From NCBI RefSeq assembly GCF_016724845.1, contig NZ_CP068082.1, positions 2,790,001-2,854,000 of the forward strand: a stretch of 64,000 nt of DNA, read 5' to 3'. The notes beneath the pieces were generated by a model. It saw only the letters and a list, made by a program, of their open reading frames with translations. It searched no databases and was not told the origin of the DNA. A program made the position numbers and the translations under genes. How positions within the stretch are numbered: the stretch's first letter is position 1; the number at the start of each line of letters is the position of its first letter. This document shows, piece by piece, positions 41,720 through 49,381 of the stretch. Origin of the DNA: Sphingobacterium spiritivorum. GTDB lineage: Bacteria; Bacteroidota; Bacteroidia; Sphingobacteriales; Sphingobacteriaceae.

Positions 41720-44053
41720 TTAATGAAAATGACCTATTTTGACACCTATCGTAAATGTACGGGGTCTTGAAGGACCATAAATATATTCGGAATCCCGTAG
41801 CGCTCCGCGGTCAAAATCTTTTTGATAAGCATTAAATATATTCTGTACACCACCGCTCAATTCCAGATTCAGGTCTTTTTTCAGGCTGAATGTATAGCCA
41901 AGTCGGAGATTGATTTCCATAAAATCCGGACTTTTAGTCATGATCATATATTCTCCGTCTATCAGATGCGGAATATCCATTTTTCCGGTATATACTCCGG
42001 TCACATCTACAGCAAATGCTTTTGAAGCTTTAATATTGGTATTGAGGTATCCGTATACCCTTGGAGCCCGTACAAAATCGGTGATGTAGATTTCAGACTG
42101 GTCATTCTGAAATAAAAGCTGGGATTTCTTGTAGCGTGATCGTTGAATGGTACCACCTGTCTGGATGGTCAGAAACGGAGAAGGAGCCACGTTAATTTCA
42201 ATATTACTGCCGTATACTTTTGCTCCTTCACCATTGATCATCTCTTCGATCAGTACACCATCTGTTTCGCTGGAAAGTACATTGGTAAAAGGATTTTGTA
42301 AATCTGTATAGAAACCCTCTACCAATACATTGGCCTGAACATTACCCAGACTTGGGGAATAATTCAGGGAAGCGGTATAAGCATTGGAGTATTCATTTTT
42401 GAGATTTTCCGAAAGCAATACAAATACCTGTTGTCCGCCTATAGAGGTTACGTGCATATCTTCATTAAAGGCCTGAGGAGCACGGAATCCACGTGCATAA
42501 CCTCCTCTGAATTGAAGATTGTCCATCAGATCATACAATAGAGTAAGTCTGGGGCTGAATGTTCCAAAACTTACATCGGATTTCCGGTCAATATTTTTCA
42601 GCTGATACGTTCCGTCTACAATACTGTAATCGTACCGGACACCGGCCAATGTTTTGAAACGGTCAACAGGCTTCCACTCGTATTGAACATAAGAGCCTAT
42701 ATTCTGTGTTTTCTGATCAATACGCCTATTGTAGCCGGGGATATCATCCTTGGTCTCATTGCTTTGATACTCGGCACCCACAGTGAACACATCCCGTTCA
42801 AAATTATGTACATATTGCGTACCACCGACCATTGAAAGATCTGTTGTCTTTCCGTAAGCATTGGCAGCAACAAGGCTGTCTGCAGCTGTTCTGTTGCCTC
42901 CAAGTCCGCCATAGAAACTATCCCGGTTGCTTTTCTGGGCTGAAAAATAGGCAGACCATTTACGCTTAAAATCTTTTGAATAGTGGTCATAAGTGAGACC
43001 TCCAATAAAAGAATTTGTCTGCAGCTGTTCTGTAATATCCGTAAAGTGCGGGGCAATGTCAAGCTGATCTCCCCCTCGTCTGAATTCGTGTAGGGTGCTG
43101 AAATCCAGTGTTATTTTATTGAATTCAGAGGGTTTCAGAAAAGCCTTGGCACCAAATGTCGTGTTTCTAAGTTTGGTCATTTCCGAAAAACCATCTCCAT
43201 TGGCATCAAAAGCCTGTCTGTTGCGGTTCATTCCGTAAAAAGTTACCCCCGACATCAGCTCATTATCTACAAAAGAGGTGTTGAAATCAACCGTGTTGTC
43301 CCATTTTTTGCCATCAATAAGCGAGTTTGTACTTTTAATCTGCCAGTCATTTTCAACAGGATCTTTAGTGATGATATTGATCGTTCCGGCAATCGCGTTG
43401 GATCCGAATAATGCAGATCCGCCACTTCTCACTACTTCAATGCGGTCTATCATACTGGTAGGAATCTGATCCAGCCCGTAAACACTGTTTAATGCACTGA
43501 ATACCGCGCGGCTGTTGATCAGAATCTGCGAATAAGCACCTTCCATACCATTGAGTCTGACCTGCGAAAAGCCACAATTCTGACAATTGTTTTCCACGCG
43601 TACCCCCGGTTGATAGTTCAGGGTCTCAGACATCGCCACGGACTGTGTAGCATTAAAGAGTTTCGGGCTCAGTACACTGACAATCACCGGCGCTTCCTTT
43701 CTGTTCATTCCATAACGGGAAGCACTCACCACCACTTCATTCAGGTTCAGATGATCTTCCTGCAAGGTCAGGATGAGCACAGAATCGGTGGACGAAGGGA
43801 GAATGTTCTTTTTGAGAGGTTGATATCCCACTGCCCGGATCTGAAGAGTGAAAGCCTGAGTTGGAGGATTCAGTAGTGTAAACTGTCCGTTGTCGTCAGA
43901 TGCGGTAGCTTGTTTGGATTTGTCTACCTGAATGGTCGCATGGGATACAGGTGCACCCTGTGCATCCTGAATAACTCCTTTCAGTGCCTTTTGGGCATAG
44001 GTATCAATAGAGACTAATAATAATATACAAGCAGTAATGTAACGTAAATACAT
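41720..44053 (-). CDS. TonB-dependent outer-membrane receptor (CirA/FepA type)
   Basis: 777 residues from the ATG at 44053, which opens directly into a signal peptide (MYLRYITACILLL...DTYAQ). An in-frame start 87 bases upstream would add a non-signal-like extension. A carboxypeptidase-regulatory-like domain (LKGVIQDAQGAPVSHATIQVD) precedes the plug, with LNEVVVSASRYGMNRKEAPVIVSV as TonB-box region, ENNCQNCGFSQVRLNGMEG containing a conserved Cys pair, and MIDRIEVVRSGGSALFGSNAIAGTINIITKDP. The barrel follows. The NCQNCGF receptors of Bacteroidota are annotated as iron/haem or metal type receptors rather than SusC; no SusD neighbour is present. The exact ligand is unknown. Confidence 0.92.
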   Translation of the reverse strand: MYLRYITACILLLVSIDTYAQKALKGVIQDAQGAPVSHATIQVDKSKQATASDDNGQFTLLNPPTQAFTLQIRAVGYQPLKKNILPSSTDSVLILTLQEDHLNLNEVVVSASRYGMNRKEAPVIVSVLSPKLFNATQSVAMSETLNYQPGVRVENNCQNCGFSQVRLNGMEGAYSQILINSRAVFSALNSVYGLDQIPTSMIDRIEVVRSGGSALFGSNAIAGTINIITKDPVENDWQIKSTNSLIDGKKWDNTVDFNTSFVDNELMSGVTFYGMNRNRQAFDANGDGFSEMTKLRNTTFGAKAFLKPSEFNKITLDFSTLHEFRRGGDQLDIAPHFTDITEQLQTNSFIGGLTYDHYSKDFKRKWSAYFSAQKSNRDSFYGGLGGNRTAADSLVAANAYGKTTDLSMVGGTQYVHNFERDVFTVGAEYQSNETKDDIPGYNRRIDQKTQNIGSYVQYEWKPVDRFKTLAGVRYDYSIVDGTYQLKNIDRKSDVSFGTFSPRLTLLYDLMDNLQFRGGYARGFRAPQAFNEDMHVTSIGGQQVFVLLSENLKNEYSNAYTASLNYSPSLGNVQANVLVEGFYTDLQNPFTNVLSSETDGVLIEEMINGEGAKVYGSNIEINVAPSPFLTIQTGGTIQRSRYKKSQLLFQNDQSEIYITDFVRAPRVYGYLNTNIKASKAFAVDVTGVYTGKMDIPHLIDGEYMIMTKSPDFMEINLRLGYTFSLKKDLNLELSGGVQNIFNAYQKDFDRGALRDSEYIYGPSRPRTFTIGVKIGHFH

Positions 44054-44181
44054 ATAGATCAATAATGTTAAATGGCGTAATAGCGTTAGTGTAGAATGTT
44101 TGCAATAAGGAAACACCTGCACTAAAGCTTTTCCCGGCATTTTATTGCGGGAAAAAATAAATTAGAATAAGAAGTAAAGGA

Positions 44182-44547
44182 TTACGCCAGATATGGAGGT
44201 CCCCGCAGGAAATTGTGGTCTGTGACGATAGAAACTTCATTTACGATGAGGGGGGTATACTCGCTGATCGTCAGGCTGCACAGAATCGCAGAGGTAAATA
44301 CGATCATATCCGAATCGATAAATGTACCTTGATAGACTACATTTAAGAATTGGATTTCATCGTCAGATTCGTGGTGTTTTTGTTTGGATTTATTTTTCGT
44401 GAAGTCGTAAGGGTGGATGTGTGTCACAATCTCACCAGTAGAGGTGACTTCTTTGTGCATAAAAATCACACCGCTGATGATAATCATGCACATCCATACA
44501 GCAAGTAAGGAGGCGATTATGCGACGATATGAACAGGTAAAATGCAC
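44182..44547 (-). CDS. Small membrane-anchored protein of unknown function next to the TonB receptor
   Basis: 121 residues from a GTG start (44547); there is no in-frame ATG upstream. A hydrophobic segment at about residues 10-30 is followed by GEIVTHIHPYDFTKNKSKQKHHESDDE, a His- and acid-rich loop, and a second hydrophobic segment near residues 80-97, ending LRGPPYLA. The HxH...HH pattern suggests possible metal binding, which I infer from residues only. Its position 128 bases upstream of the TonB receptor start, same strand, suggests shared function. I do not recognise a named family. Confidence 0.7.
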   Translation of the reverse strand: MHFTCSYRRIIASLLAVWMCMIIISGVIFMHKEVTSTGEIVTHIHPYDFTKNKSKQKHHESDDEIQFLNVVYQGTFIDSDMIVFTSAILCSLTISEYTPLIVNEVSIVTDHNFLRGPPYLA

Positions 44548-44563
44548 GTTGATAAAGTTATAA

Positions 44564-44596
44564 CAAAAAAAACGTTACTGCAAATGCAATAACGTT
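44564..44596 (-). terminator. Terminator of the panC-panD transcript
   Basis: On the minus strand AACGTTATTGCA pairs with TGCAGTAACGTT (one mismatch, 2-base loop; + coordinates 44571-44596), followed by seven Ts (44564-44570). It lies 46 bases after the panD stop. Confidence 0.8.
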
Positions 44597-44642
44597 GCAA
44601 AAATATAAAAAAGTTTTTAATGTAACAGAGAGGGTTACATTA

Positions 44643-44993
44643 TTATTTTATCAATTTATTGTTATCGTCCGGGAACACCAGGGTCGGGATATGTTTTCTG
44701 GCTTCTTCCATTTCCATTTGAGCATATGAGATGATAATGACGATATCTCCTACCTGCACCAATCGCGCTGCTGCTCCATTAAGACAAATTGTTCCGGAAC
44801 CTCTTTGACCAGGAATGACGTATGTTTCAAGTCTTGCTCCGTTATTGTTGTTAACGATCTGTACTTTTTCGTTGGCAATAATATTTGCCGCATCCATTAA
44901 GTCTTCATCGATCGTGATACTACCGACATAGTTTAATTCGGCCTGAGTCACACGAACGCGATGAATTTTGGATTTCATTACCTCAATTATCAT
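44643..44993 (-). CDS. panD: Aspartate 1-decarboxylase (pyruvoyl proenzyme)
   Basis: 116 residues, the normal PanD length. The self-cleavage site is YVGSITID with Gly24-Ser25, which becomes the pyruvoyl group; the surrounding [13 protein letters not shown] and the downstream [27 protein letters not shown] are conserved. It decarboxylates aspartate to beta-alanine for pantothenate and CoA. The first ATG keeps the Gly24-Ser25 numbering seen in other PanD proteins, supporting this start. It follows panC by 57 bases. Confidence 0.97.
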   Translation of the reverse strand: MIIEVMKSKIHRVRVTQAELNYVGSITIDEDLMDAANIIANEKVQIVNNNNGARLETYVIPGQRGSGTICLNGAAARLVQVGDIVIIISYAQMEMEEARKHIPTLVFPDDNNKLIK

Positions 44994-45050
44994 AATGCAA
45001 AGTTAGATTTTTAAATAAAAAAAACAGCTACGGGGTTATTTTTATGACAA

Positions 45051-45893
45051 TTAATTCAAAATCATATTATCAATAAGTCTCACTCCTTCTACCCATGCCG
45101 TTACCAGAGCTACGTATTTTTTATCTGCTTCTATCGTATGTGCTTCATGCAGAGTCGTTGTCTCACATATAGCAAAATATTCCACTTTTACACCTGCTGT
45201 CTGTTCAAGAATGGCAATAGCTTCTTCCTTTAACCGATCAGGAGAAGTCTGCGTGAATTGATCACGCACATAGCGCAACGCTTTTGAGAGTGCCAGAGCT
45301 GTTTTCTTACCTGCTTGGGAGAGGCGTGCATTTCTGGAGCTCAGCGCCAGACCATCTTTATCTCTGATAATAGGACAGATAGCGAGCTGTATAGGAAGAT
45401 GCTTATCCTTTATCATTTTATTGATGACCATCACTTGCTGAAAATCCTTTTGACCAAAGCAGGCAATGTCAGGCTGTACTAATGTAAAAAGCTTATACAC
45501 AATCTGTGTCACACCCTGAAAGTGTCCGGGACGGTGTTCTCCTTCCCATATGCTGTCCAGGTCGCCCAGATCAATATGCCATTCTTCATTTGTACTGTAC
45601 ATTTCTGCTGTAGAAGGCATAAATAAGATGTCGCAATTTGCAGATTCCAGCATCCGGATATCATGCTCAATAGGGCGGGGGTATTTCTCCAGATCTTTCG
45701 GATCGTTAAACTGAGTCGGATTGACAAAGATGCTGCATACCCGTATATCGGCAATGGGTTTGGCGTATTCGATCAGGGAAATATGTCCTTCATGCAATGC
45801 CCCCATTGTTGGTATAAGTGCTACTTTCTGTTTAGCCTCACGAGCGGCAGACAGATAGTTCTGCAGCTCTTTTTTGGTTTTAAATATCTTCAC
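45051..45893 (-). CDS. panC: Pantothenate synthetase (pantoate-beta-alanine ligase)
   Basis: 280 residues. Adenylate-forming signatures are present: PTMGALHEGH with His34/His37, SIFVNPTQFN near residue 63, RPGHFQGVTQIVYKLF near 131, FGQKDFQQ near 153, and GLALSSRNARLS near 190. It joins pantoate with beta-alanine, the product of panD downstream, using ATP. The pair forms a two-gene pantothenate operon ended by the hairpin at 44564-44596. It is divergent from the glycogen-synthase-like gene. Confidence 0.97.
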   Translation of the reverse strand: MKIFKTKKELQNYLSAAREAKQKVALIPTMGALHEGHISLIEYAKPIADIRVCSIFVNPTQFNDPKDLEKYPRPIEHDIRMLESANCDILFMPSTAEMYSTNEEWHIDLGDLDSIWEGEHRPGHFQGVTQIVYKLFTLVQPDIACFGQKDFQQVMVINKMIKDKHLPIQLAICPIIRDKDGLALSSRNARLSQAGKKTALALSKALRYVRDQFTQTSPDRLKEEAIAILEQTAGVKVEYFAICETTTLHEAHTIEADKKYVALVTAWVEGVRLIDNMILN

Positions 45894-45964
45894 TTTTTAA
45901 AACTTTTCTGAGGGGCAAAAATGGGGAATTATTTTGTGATTCTAAAGCGATGATCTGTAGTGAA

Positions 45965-45995
45965 TTGCGAAAGTCATAAATTATCTGTATCTTTG
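45965..45995 (+). promoter_or_regulatory. Promoter of the glycogen-synthase-like gene
   Basis: TTG (45965-45967), 20 bases, then TATCTTTG (45988-45995), an exact TAnnTTTG -7 box. The ATG is at 46039, leaving a leader of about 35-40 bases. Confidence 0.7.
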
Positions 45996-46038
45996 TGGAC
46001 CGATTTTACTGTTCTATTAAATAACTAAATAACTGGAG

Positions 46039-46869
46039 ATGGCTAAAACGAAGATATTGTTTGTAACCCACGAGATGTCGCCTTTCCTCGAATTAAGTAA
46101 AATTTCTGAAATTACACGCCAACTACCTCAAGCAATGCAAGAAAAGGGTTTTGAAATCAGAATCCTGATGCCTCGCTTTGGTAATATCAATGAGCGTAGA
46201 AATCGTCTTCATGAAGTGATTCGATTGTCAGGAATGAATATTGTGGTGGATAATAACGACAATCCATTGATTATCAAGGTGGCATCCTTACCTGCAGCAC
46301 GAATGCAGGTGTACTTTTTGGACAACGAAGATTATTTTCAGCGTAAAAAGGTTTTCAAAAATGAAAGCGGAGAATTTTTCGATGATAATAATGAACGCTC
46401 TGTCTTCTTCTGTAAGGGGGTTTTGGAAACGGTCAAAAAATTAGGATGGTCTCCTGATGTGGTACATTGCCATGGATGGTTCTCTGCACTGGTACCGGCG
46501 TACCTGAAAACAACTTACAAAGATGATCCGGCATTTAAAGGTGCTAAAGTCATGTATTCTTTATACAACGAAGATGACTTTGGAAGTTCTTCATTGCATG
46601 CAAAATATGCTGAAATAGCTCCTGAAGGAAGTATGACAGCAGAAGATGCTGCAAATTACGGTAGCGGAAGTTATGTTGATGTATACAAAGGTGCGTTGGC
46701 TTTTACAGATGTAGCTGTTATCGCTGATCAGGGTGTTTCGCAAGAGATTATTGATTTTGCAAAGAGCAGAGATATTCAGATCTTCGAACCGCACGGAGAC
46801 GAAGACTATGAAGCTTTCAATGATCTGTTCGATCAGTTTGCTCCTGTAGAAGAGGAAACAACGGTTTAA
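46039..46869 (+). CDS. Glycogen/starch synthase N-terminal-domain protein, probably non-catalytic
   Basis: 276 residues. The fold of the GT5 N-terminal domain is evident: KILFVTHEMSPFLELSKISEI at the start, EIRILMPRFGNINERR, FFCKGVLETVKKLGWSPDVVHCHGWFSALVPAYL (in parts) and the NEDDF region. Full GlgA enzymes are about 480 residues and have a C-terminal GT-B domain; that half is absent. The ADP-glucose-binding KxGGL motif expected near residue 15 is replaced by ELSKIS. Hence a conventional glycogen synthase reaction is unlikely, and a regulatory or unknown glycosyl role is possible. It is a single-gene unit with its own promoter and terminator, divergent from panC. Confidence 0.85.
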   Translation: MAKTKILFVTHEMSPFLELSKISEITRQLPQAMQEKGFEIRILMPRFGNINERRNRLHEVIRLSGMNIVVDNNDNPLIIKVASLPAARMQVYFLDNEDYFQRKKVFKNESGEFFDDNNERSVFFCKGVLETVKKLGWSPDVVHCHGWFSALVPAYLKTTYKDDPAFKGAKVMYSLYNEDDFGSSSLHAKYAEIAPEGSMTAEDAANYGSGSYVDVYKGALAFTDVAVIADQGVSQEIIDFAKSRDIQIFEPHGDEDYEAFNDLFDQFAPVEEETTV

Positions 46870-46912
46870 GTCGGAATTAATACCGGTTTAATCACTTTTA
46901 AACGTATAATAT

Positions 46913-46948
46913 AAATCTCTGTCAGTCGAACTGACAGAGATTTTTTTT
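46913..46948 (+). terminator. Rho-independent terminator of the glycogen-synthase-like gene
   Basis: AAATCTCTGTCAGT-CGA-ACTGACAGAGATTT forms a perfect 14-bp stem and runs into eight Ts. Confidence 0.92.
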
Positions 46949-47000
46949 GCACTGCACTTATCTCTGGAAGATATAAGGGTGCTTTATTAAAAACGCCCGG

Positions 47001-47050
47001 AGTATCAAATTGTGGAGAATCTACACGTAGATTCTCCACAATTTGATACT
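47001..47050. repeat. Perfect 24-bp inverted repeat with 2-base loop
   Basis: AGTATCAAATTGTGGAGAAT (plus CTAC) at 47001-47024 is exactly repeated inverted at 47027-47050. On the minus strand it lies 43-92 bases after the stop of the last gene of the GH18 operon and is followed, after CCGGGCG, by TTTTT, so it may be that operon's terminator. The arms are longer than any needed for termination. Confidence 0.75.
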
Positions 47051-47092
47051 ATATACTACCCATGAATTCAAAGCAGTGTTAATCAGCATCTG

Positions 47093-48220
47093 TTAATTCT
47101 TAAAATCTACATTCGGTATCCAGCTGTTTACTATTCCGTCTCCGGCTACAGCATCATGTCCGTTACCGGTGATGTCTTTAAAAGTATTACCCGATCCTTC
47201 ATCCATAGGCCAATAACCGATTAAGTCCGGATTTTTGGCATTGATCGCAAAATACATGTTATTTTTGATCTGATTCTGCGTAATCGCTTTTTTCCATAAC
47301 CGGACCTGAGCCATCTGGCAATTGTCCATAAAGTAGAAGCCACTGGCAATCATATGAAGATAATCAAACTTAACTGTTCCGCCTTCAGGTGCTGGTGGCT
47401 GAAACTTGACATCCGATTCTCCGTTACGATAGATGGTTAATGTGTTACCATCGTATACAAGTGCCCAGTGGTACCATTTATTAGTTTCCAGATTAGATGC
47501 GGTCTGAACCTGTCCGCCTAGTGTCTTGATCTGCAGGTAATTATAAGGACTGTTAGCATCTCCAAATCGGATATAGATGTCATCAGAGTCAAATATAGCC
47601 TGATTATTAATGCTGTAGGCAGACATTTTAGTCCAGAATTCAAGACTCCATTGCTTGGTACGGATCCCCCACTTATCTGTCGGAAGAGCTGCTACACGAC
47701 TATTATTAACTCCGGACATTTCAGGTACAGATACCCGCAATGGCTTTGCCAGCAGGTATATAAAGCGGGATTGTGAATTGGAATTCGCAATATTGCCTTT
47801 CAATACGTTCCCTAATTCCACTCCCAATGCATACCTGTTCCCATTTGTTTCAAAGTCTTCTACCCGTATCGTATAAATGGCACTTATTTCTCCGGCAGGA
47901 ATTATCACCTTTGCATTTGCCGGTAAGGAAAAGTTGGGTACAGGCAAATATTCAGAGCTGGTCTCTTTGTTATAATTATCTAACATAGAAGGGGTAAGCT
48001 TTATTTCTACTTCTACATCTTCAGCAACTTTTTTAGCAAGACGCACAAGTATGTTAATATCCGCTCCATTATTCATGGTAATAGTCTCCGCTTTTTCAGA
48101 ACTATTTGCGGCACTGCTGATATAGATACTGTTATCTATAATCTGATATTCAGCATTTTTACAGGAAAGAATCAGGCAGCTCAGACTTAATATGATATAT
48201 TTCAAGGTTTTCATTTTCAT
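47093..48220 (-). CDS. DUF1735 plus LamG-domain surface lipoprotein (putative glycan-binding)
   Basis: 375 residues, lipoprotein Cys20 (ILSC). Residues about 30-165 match the DUF1735 type module (NGADINILVRLAKKVAEDVEVEIKL, FSLPANAKVIIPAGEISAIYTIRV in parts). Residues 190-370 form a concanavalin-like LamG domain (WSLEFWTKMSAYSINNQAIF, KWYHWALVYDGNTLTIYRNGE, CQMAQVRLWKKAITQNQI, LIGYWPMDEGSGNTFKDITGNGHDA in parts). DUF1735-LamG lipoproteins accompany GH18 enzymes in Bacteroides N-glycan PULs, where they are surface glycan-binding proteins. Here it is the last gene of the operon, 15 bases after the GH18 gene. Confidence 0.9.
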   Translation of the reverse strand: MKMKTLKYIILSLSCLILSCKNAEYQIIDNSIYISSAANSSEKAETITMNNGADINILVRLAKKVAEDVEVEIKLTPSMLDNYNKETSSEYLPVPNFSLPANAKVIIPAGEISAIYTIRVEDFETNGNRYALGVELGNVLKGNIANSNSQSRFIYLLAKPLRVSVPEMSGVNNSRVAALPTDKWGIRTKQWSLEFWTKMSAYSINNQAIFDSDDIYIRFGDANSPYNYLQIKTLGGQVQTASNLETNKWYHWALVYDGNTLTIYRNGESDVKFQPPAPEGGTVKFDYLHMIASGFYFMDNCQMAQVRLWKKAITQNQIKNNMYFAINAKNPDLIGYWPMDEGSGNTFKDITGNGHDAVAGDGIVNSWIPNVDFKN

Positions 48221-48235
48221 GTGTTTATGTTACAT

Positions 48236-49369
48236 TTATTTTTTGGCTTTTCGCTCATTGAATATCCGGTACAGATTGGTAATGCCTTTTCTCAGGAAGA
48301 AATATTCAGGAGAACCATCGTAATCGCCATTTTGATTTCTAGGTATATAATCAAATCCGGAACGGTATAGTCCTGCACCACCGATCTGCTGATCCATACC
48401 ATTCTGTTTATAGATAAATTGAGACATTGATAAAAAGTTTCCACCTGTATTGGCATACGATTCGAAGTTTTCGGTTAGGATAGTTCTTCTTACTACTTCA
48501 TCTGCTGTGATTCTTCCCGCAGCTATATGCACGCTCATATCCTCGATAACACCTCTCACTCTTGTAATCTGAGAGGCTGGAGAAGCTCCGTATGCCTGCA
48601 GAACGAAATAATCAAAATATTGGGATTCCCAGTCTTTATCTATTCGTCCCGCTGTTCCGATTTCACCATCTATAATAAGTAAAAGTCCGGGTTTGGCCGG
48701 TTTTCTACCATCACGTTCAGTACGTTGAGAGCCCGGTCCAAACCAATACCCTAATTCTTCTACAAAGATTTTGCGCTGTACCCGGTTTTGCCAAAGGTAC
48801 TCACCGGTACAACCACAGACTGTAGGCTCATAATCCCAGTCAAATCCGTCATAGCCTGCTTTGATAACACCATCATATATTGCTTCTGCATATTTTCGTA
48901 TTGCAGGCCGTATAACAGCTAGATCCGAACTGTTGCCTATATTGTAAATTGGATCAGGAGGCATATCGTCACCTACTTTAGATGAAAACAGCGTGACAAC
49001 TACTTTTGTACCTTTCACTTTTTGTACATATTCCATGTCTGCTTTTCGCTCCGCGCTCAGGTCAAACTTGGGATGCCCTCCCCAGTTGGATGCGATTGTA
49101 ATGGAGTCTGGTAATCCTCTCAGGCTATTTTCACCGGTGGGTGCTACACCTGTCCAGTTGTCAAACCAGACAAAGGTCTGCGGCAATCCGGGAGTTTTCT
49201 TCCATTCTCGTAGGGCGGCATAATATGCGTCGGTTTTGGTTGTTGCATTCAGATCTGTTGAATTATTATTTATCGACCCGACTTCCGTCCATTCTTTACA
49301 GGATTGGAAGGTCAGGACATATAATGCAGTTATCAGTATAATATGTATATTTTTCATAATGTTGTTCAT
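48236..49369 (-). CDS. GH18-family endoglycosidase-like lipoprotein (candidate endo-beta-N-acetylglucosaminidase)
   Basis: 377 residues, lipoprotein Cys24 (FQSC). The GH18 catalytic motif DGFDWDYE occupies residues 174-181, with Asp179 and the general acid Glu181; VVVTLFSSKVG near residue 125 and YFVLQAYGAS near 260 fit the barrel strands. The spaced Asp-x-Asp-x-Glu pattern and position after SusC/SusD agree with Bacteroidota endo-beta-N-acetylglucosaminidases (for example BT3987 of B. thetaiotaomicron), which cut between the two GlcNAc residues of N-glycans. A chitinase-type specificity cannot be excluded. Lipidation suggests action on the cell surface, ahead of import by the paired SusC. 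Confidence 0.87.
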   Translation of the reverse strand: MNNIMKNIHIILITALYVLTFQSCKEWTEVGSINNNSTDLNATTKTDAYYAALREWKKTPGLPQTFVWFDNWTGVAPTGENSLRGLPDSITIASNWGGHPKFDLSAERKADMEYVQKVKGTKVVVTLFSSKVGDDMPPDPIYNIGNSSDLAVIRPAIRKYAEAIYDGVIKAGYDGFDWDYEPTVCGCTGEYLWQNRVQRKIFVEELGYWFGPGSQRTERDGRKPAKPGLLLIIDGEIGTAGRIDKDWESQYFDYFVLQAYGASPASQITRVRGVIEDMSVHIAAGRITADEVVRRTILTENFESYANTGGNFLSMSQFIYKQNGMDQQIGGAGLYRSGFDYIPRNQNGDYDGSPEYFFLRKGITNLYRIFNERKAKK

Positions 49370-49381
49370 AAAGAATAAAGT

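Noticed and set aside
41720-44140. Start of the TonB receptor at 44140
   Set aside because: The extra 29 residues are not signal-like; the ATG at 44053 begins a standard signal peptide.
46039-46869. Functional glycogen synthase glgA
   Set aside because: Half-length, without the KxGGL motif or C-terminal GT-B domain, so the gene symbol is withheld.
47001-47050. CRISPR repeat or insertion-sequence end
   Set aside because: Only one copy is seen, no spacers, no transposase and no flanking target-site duplication.
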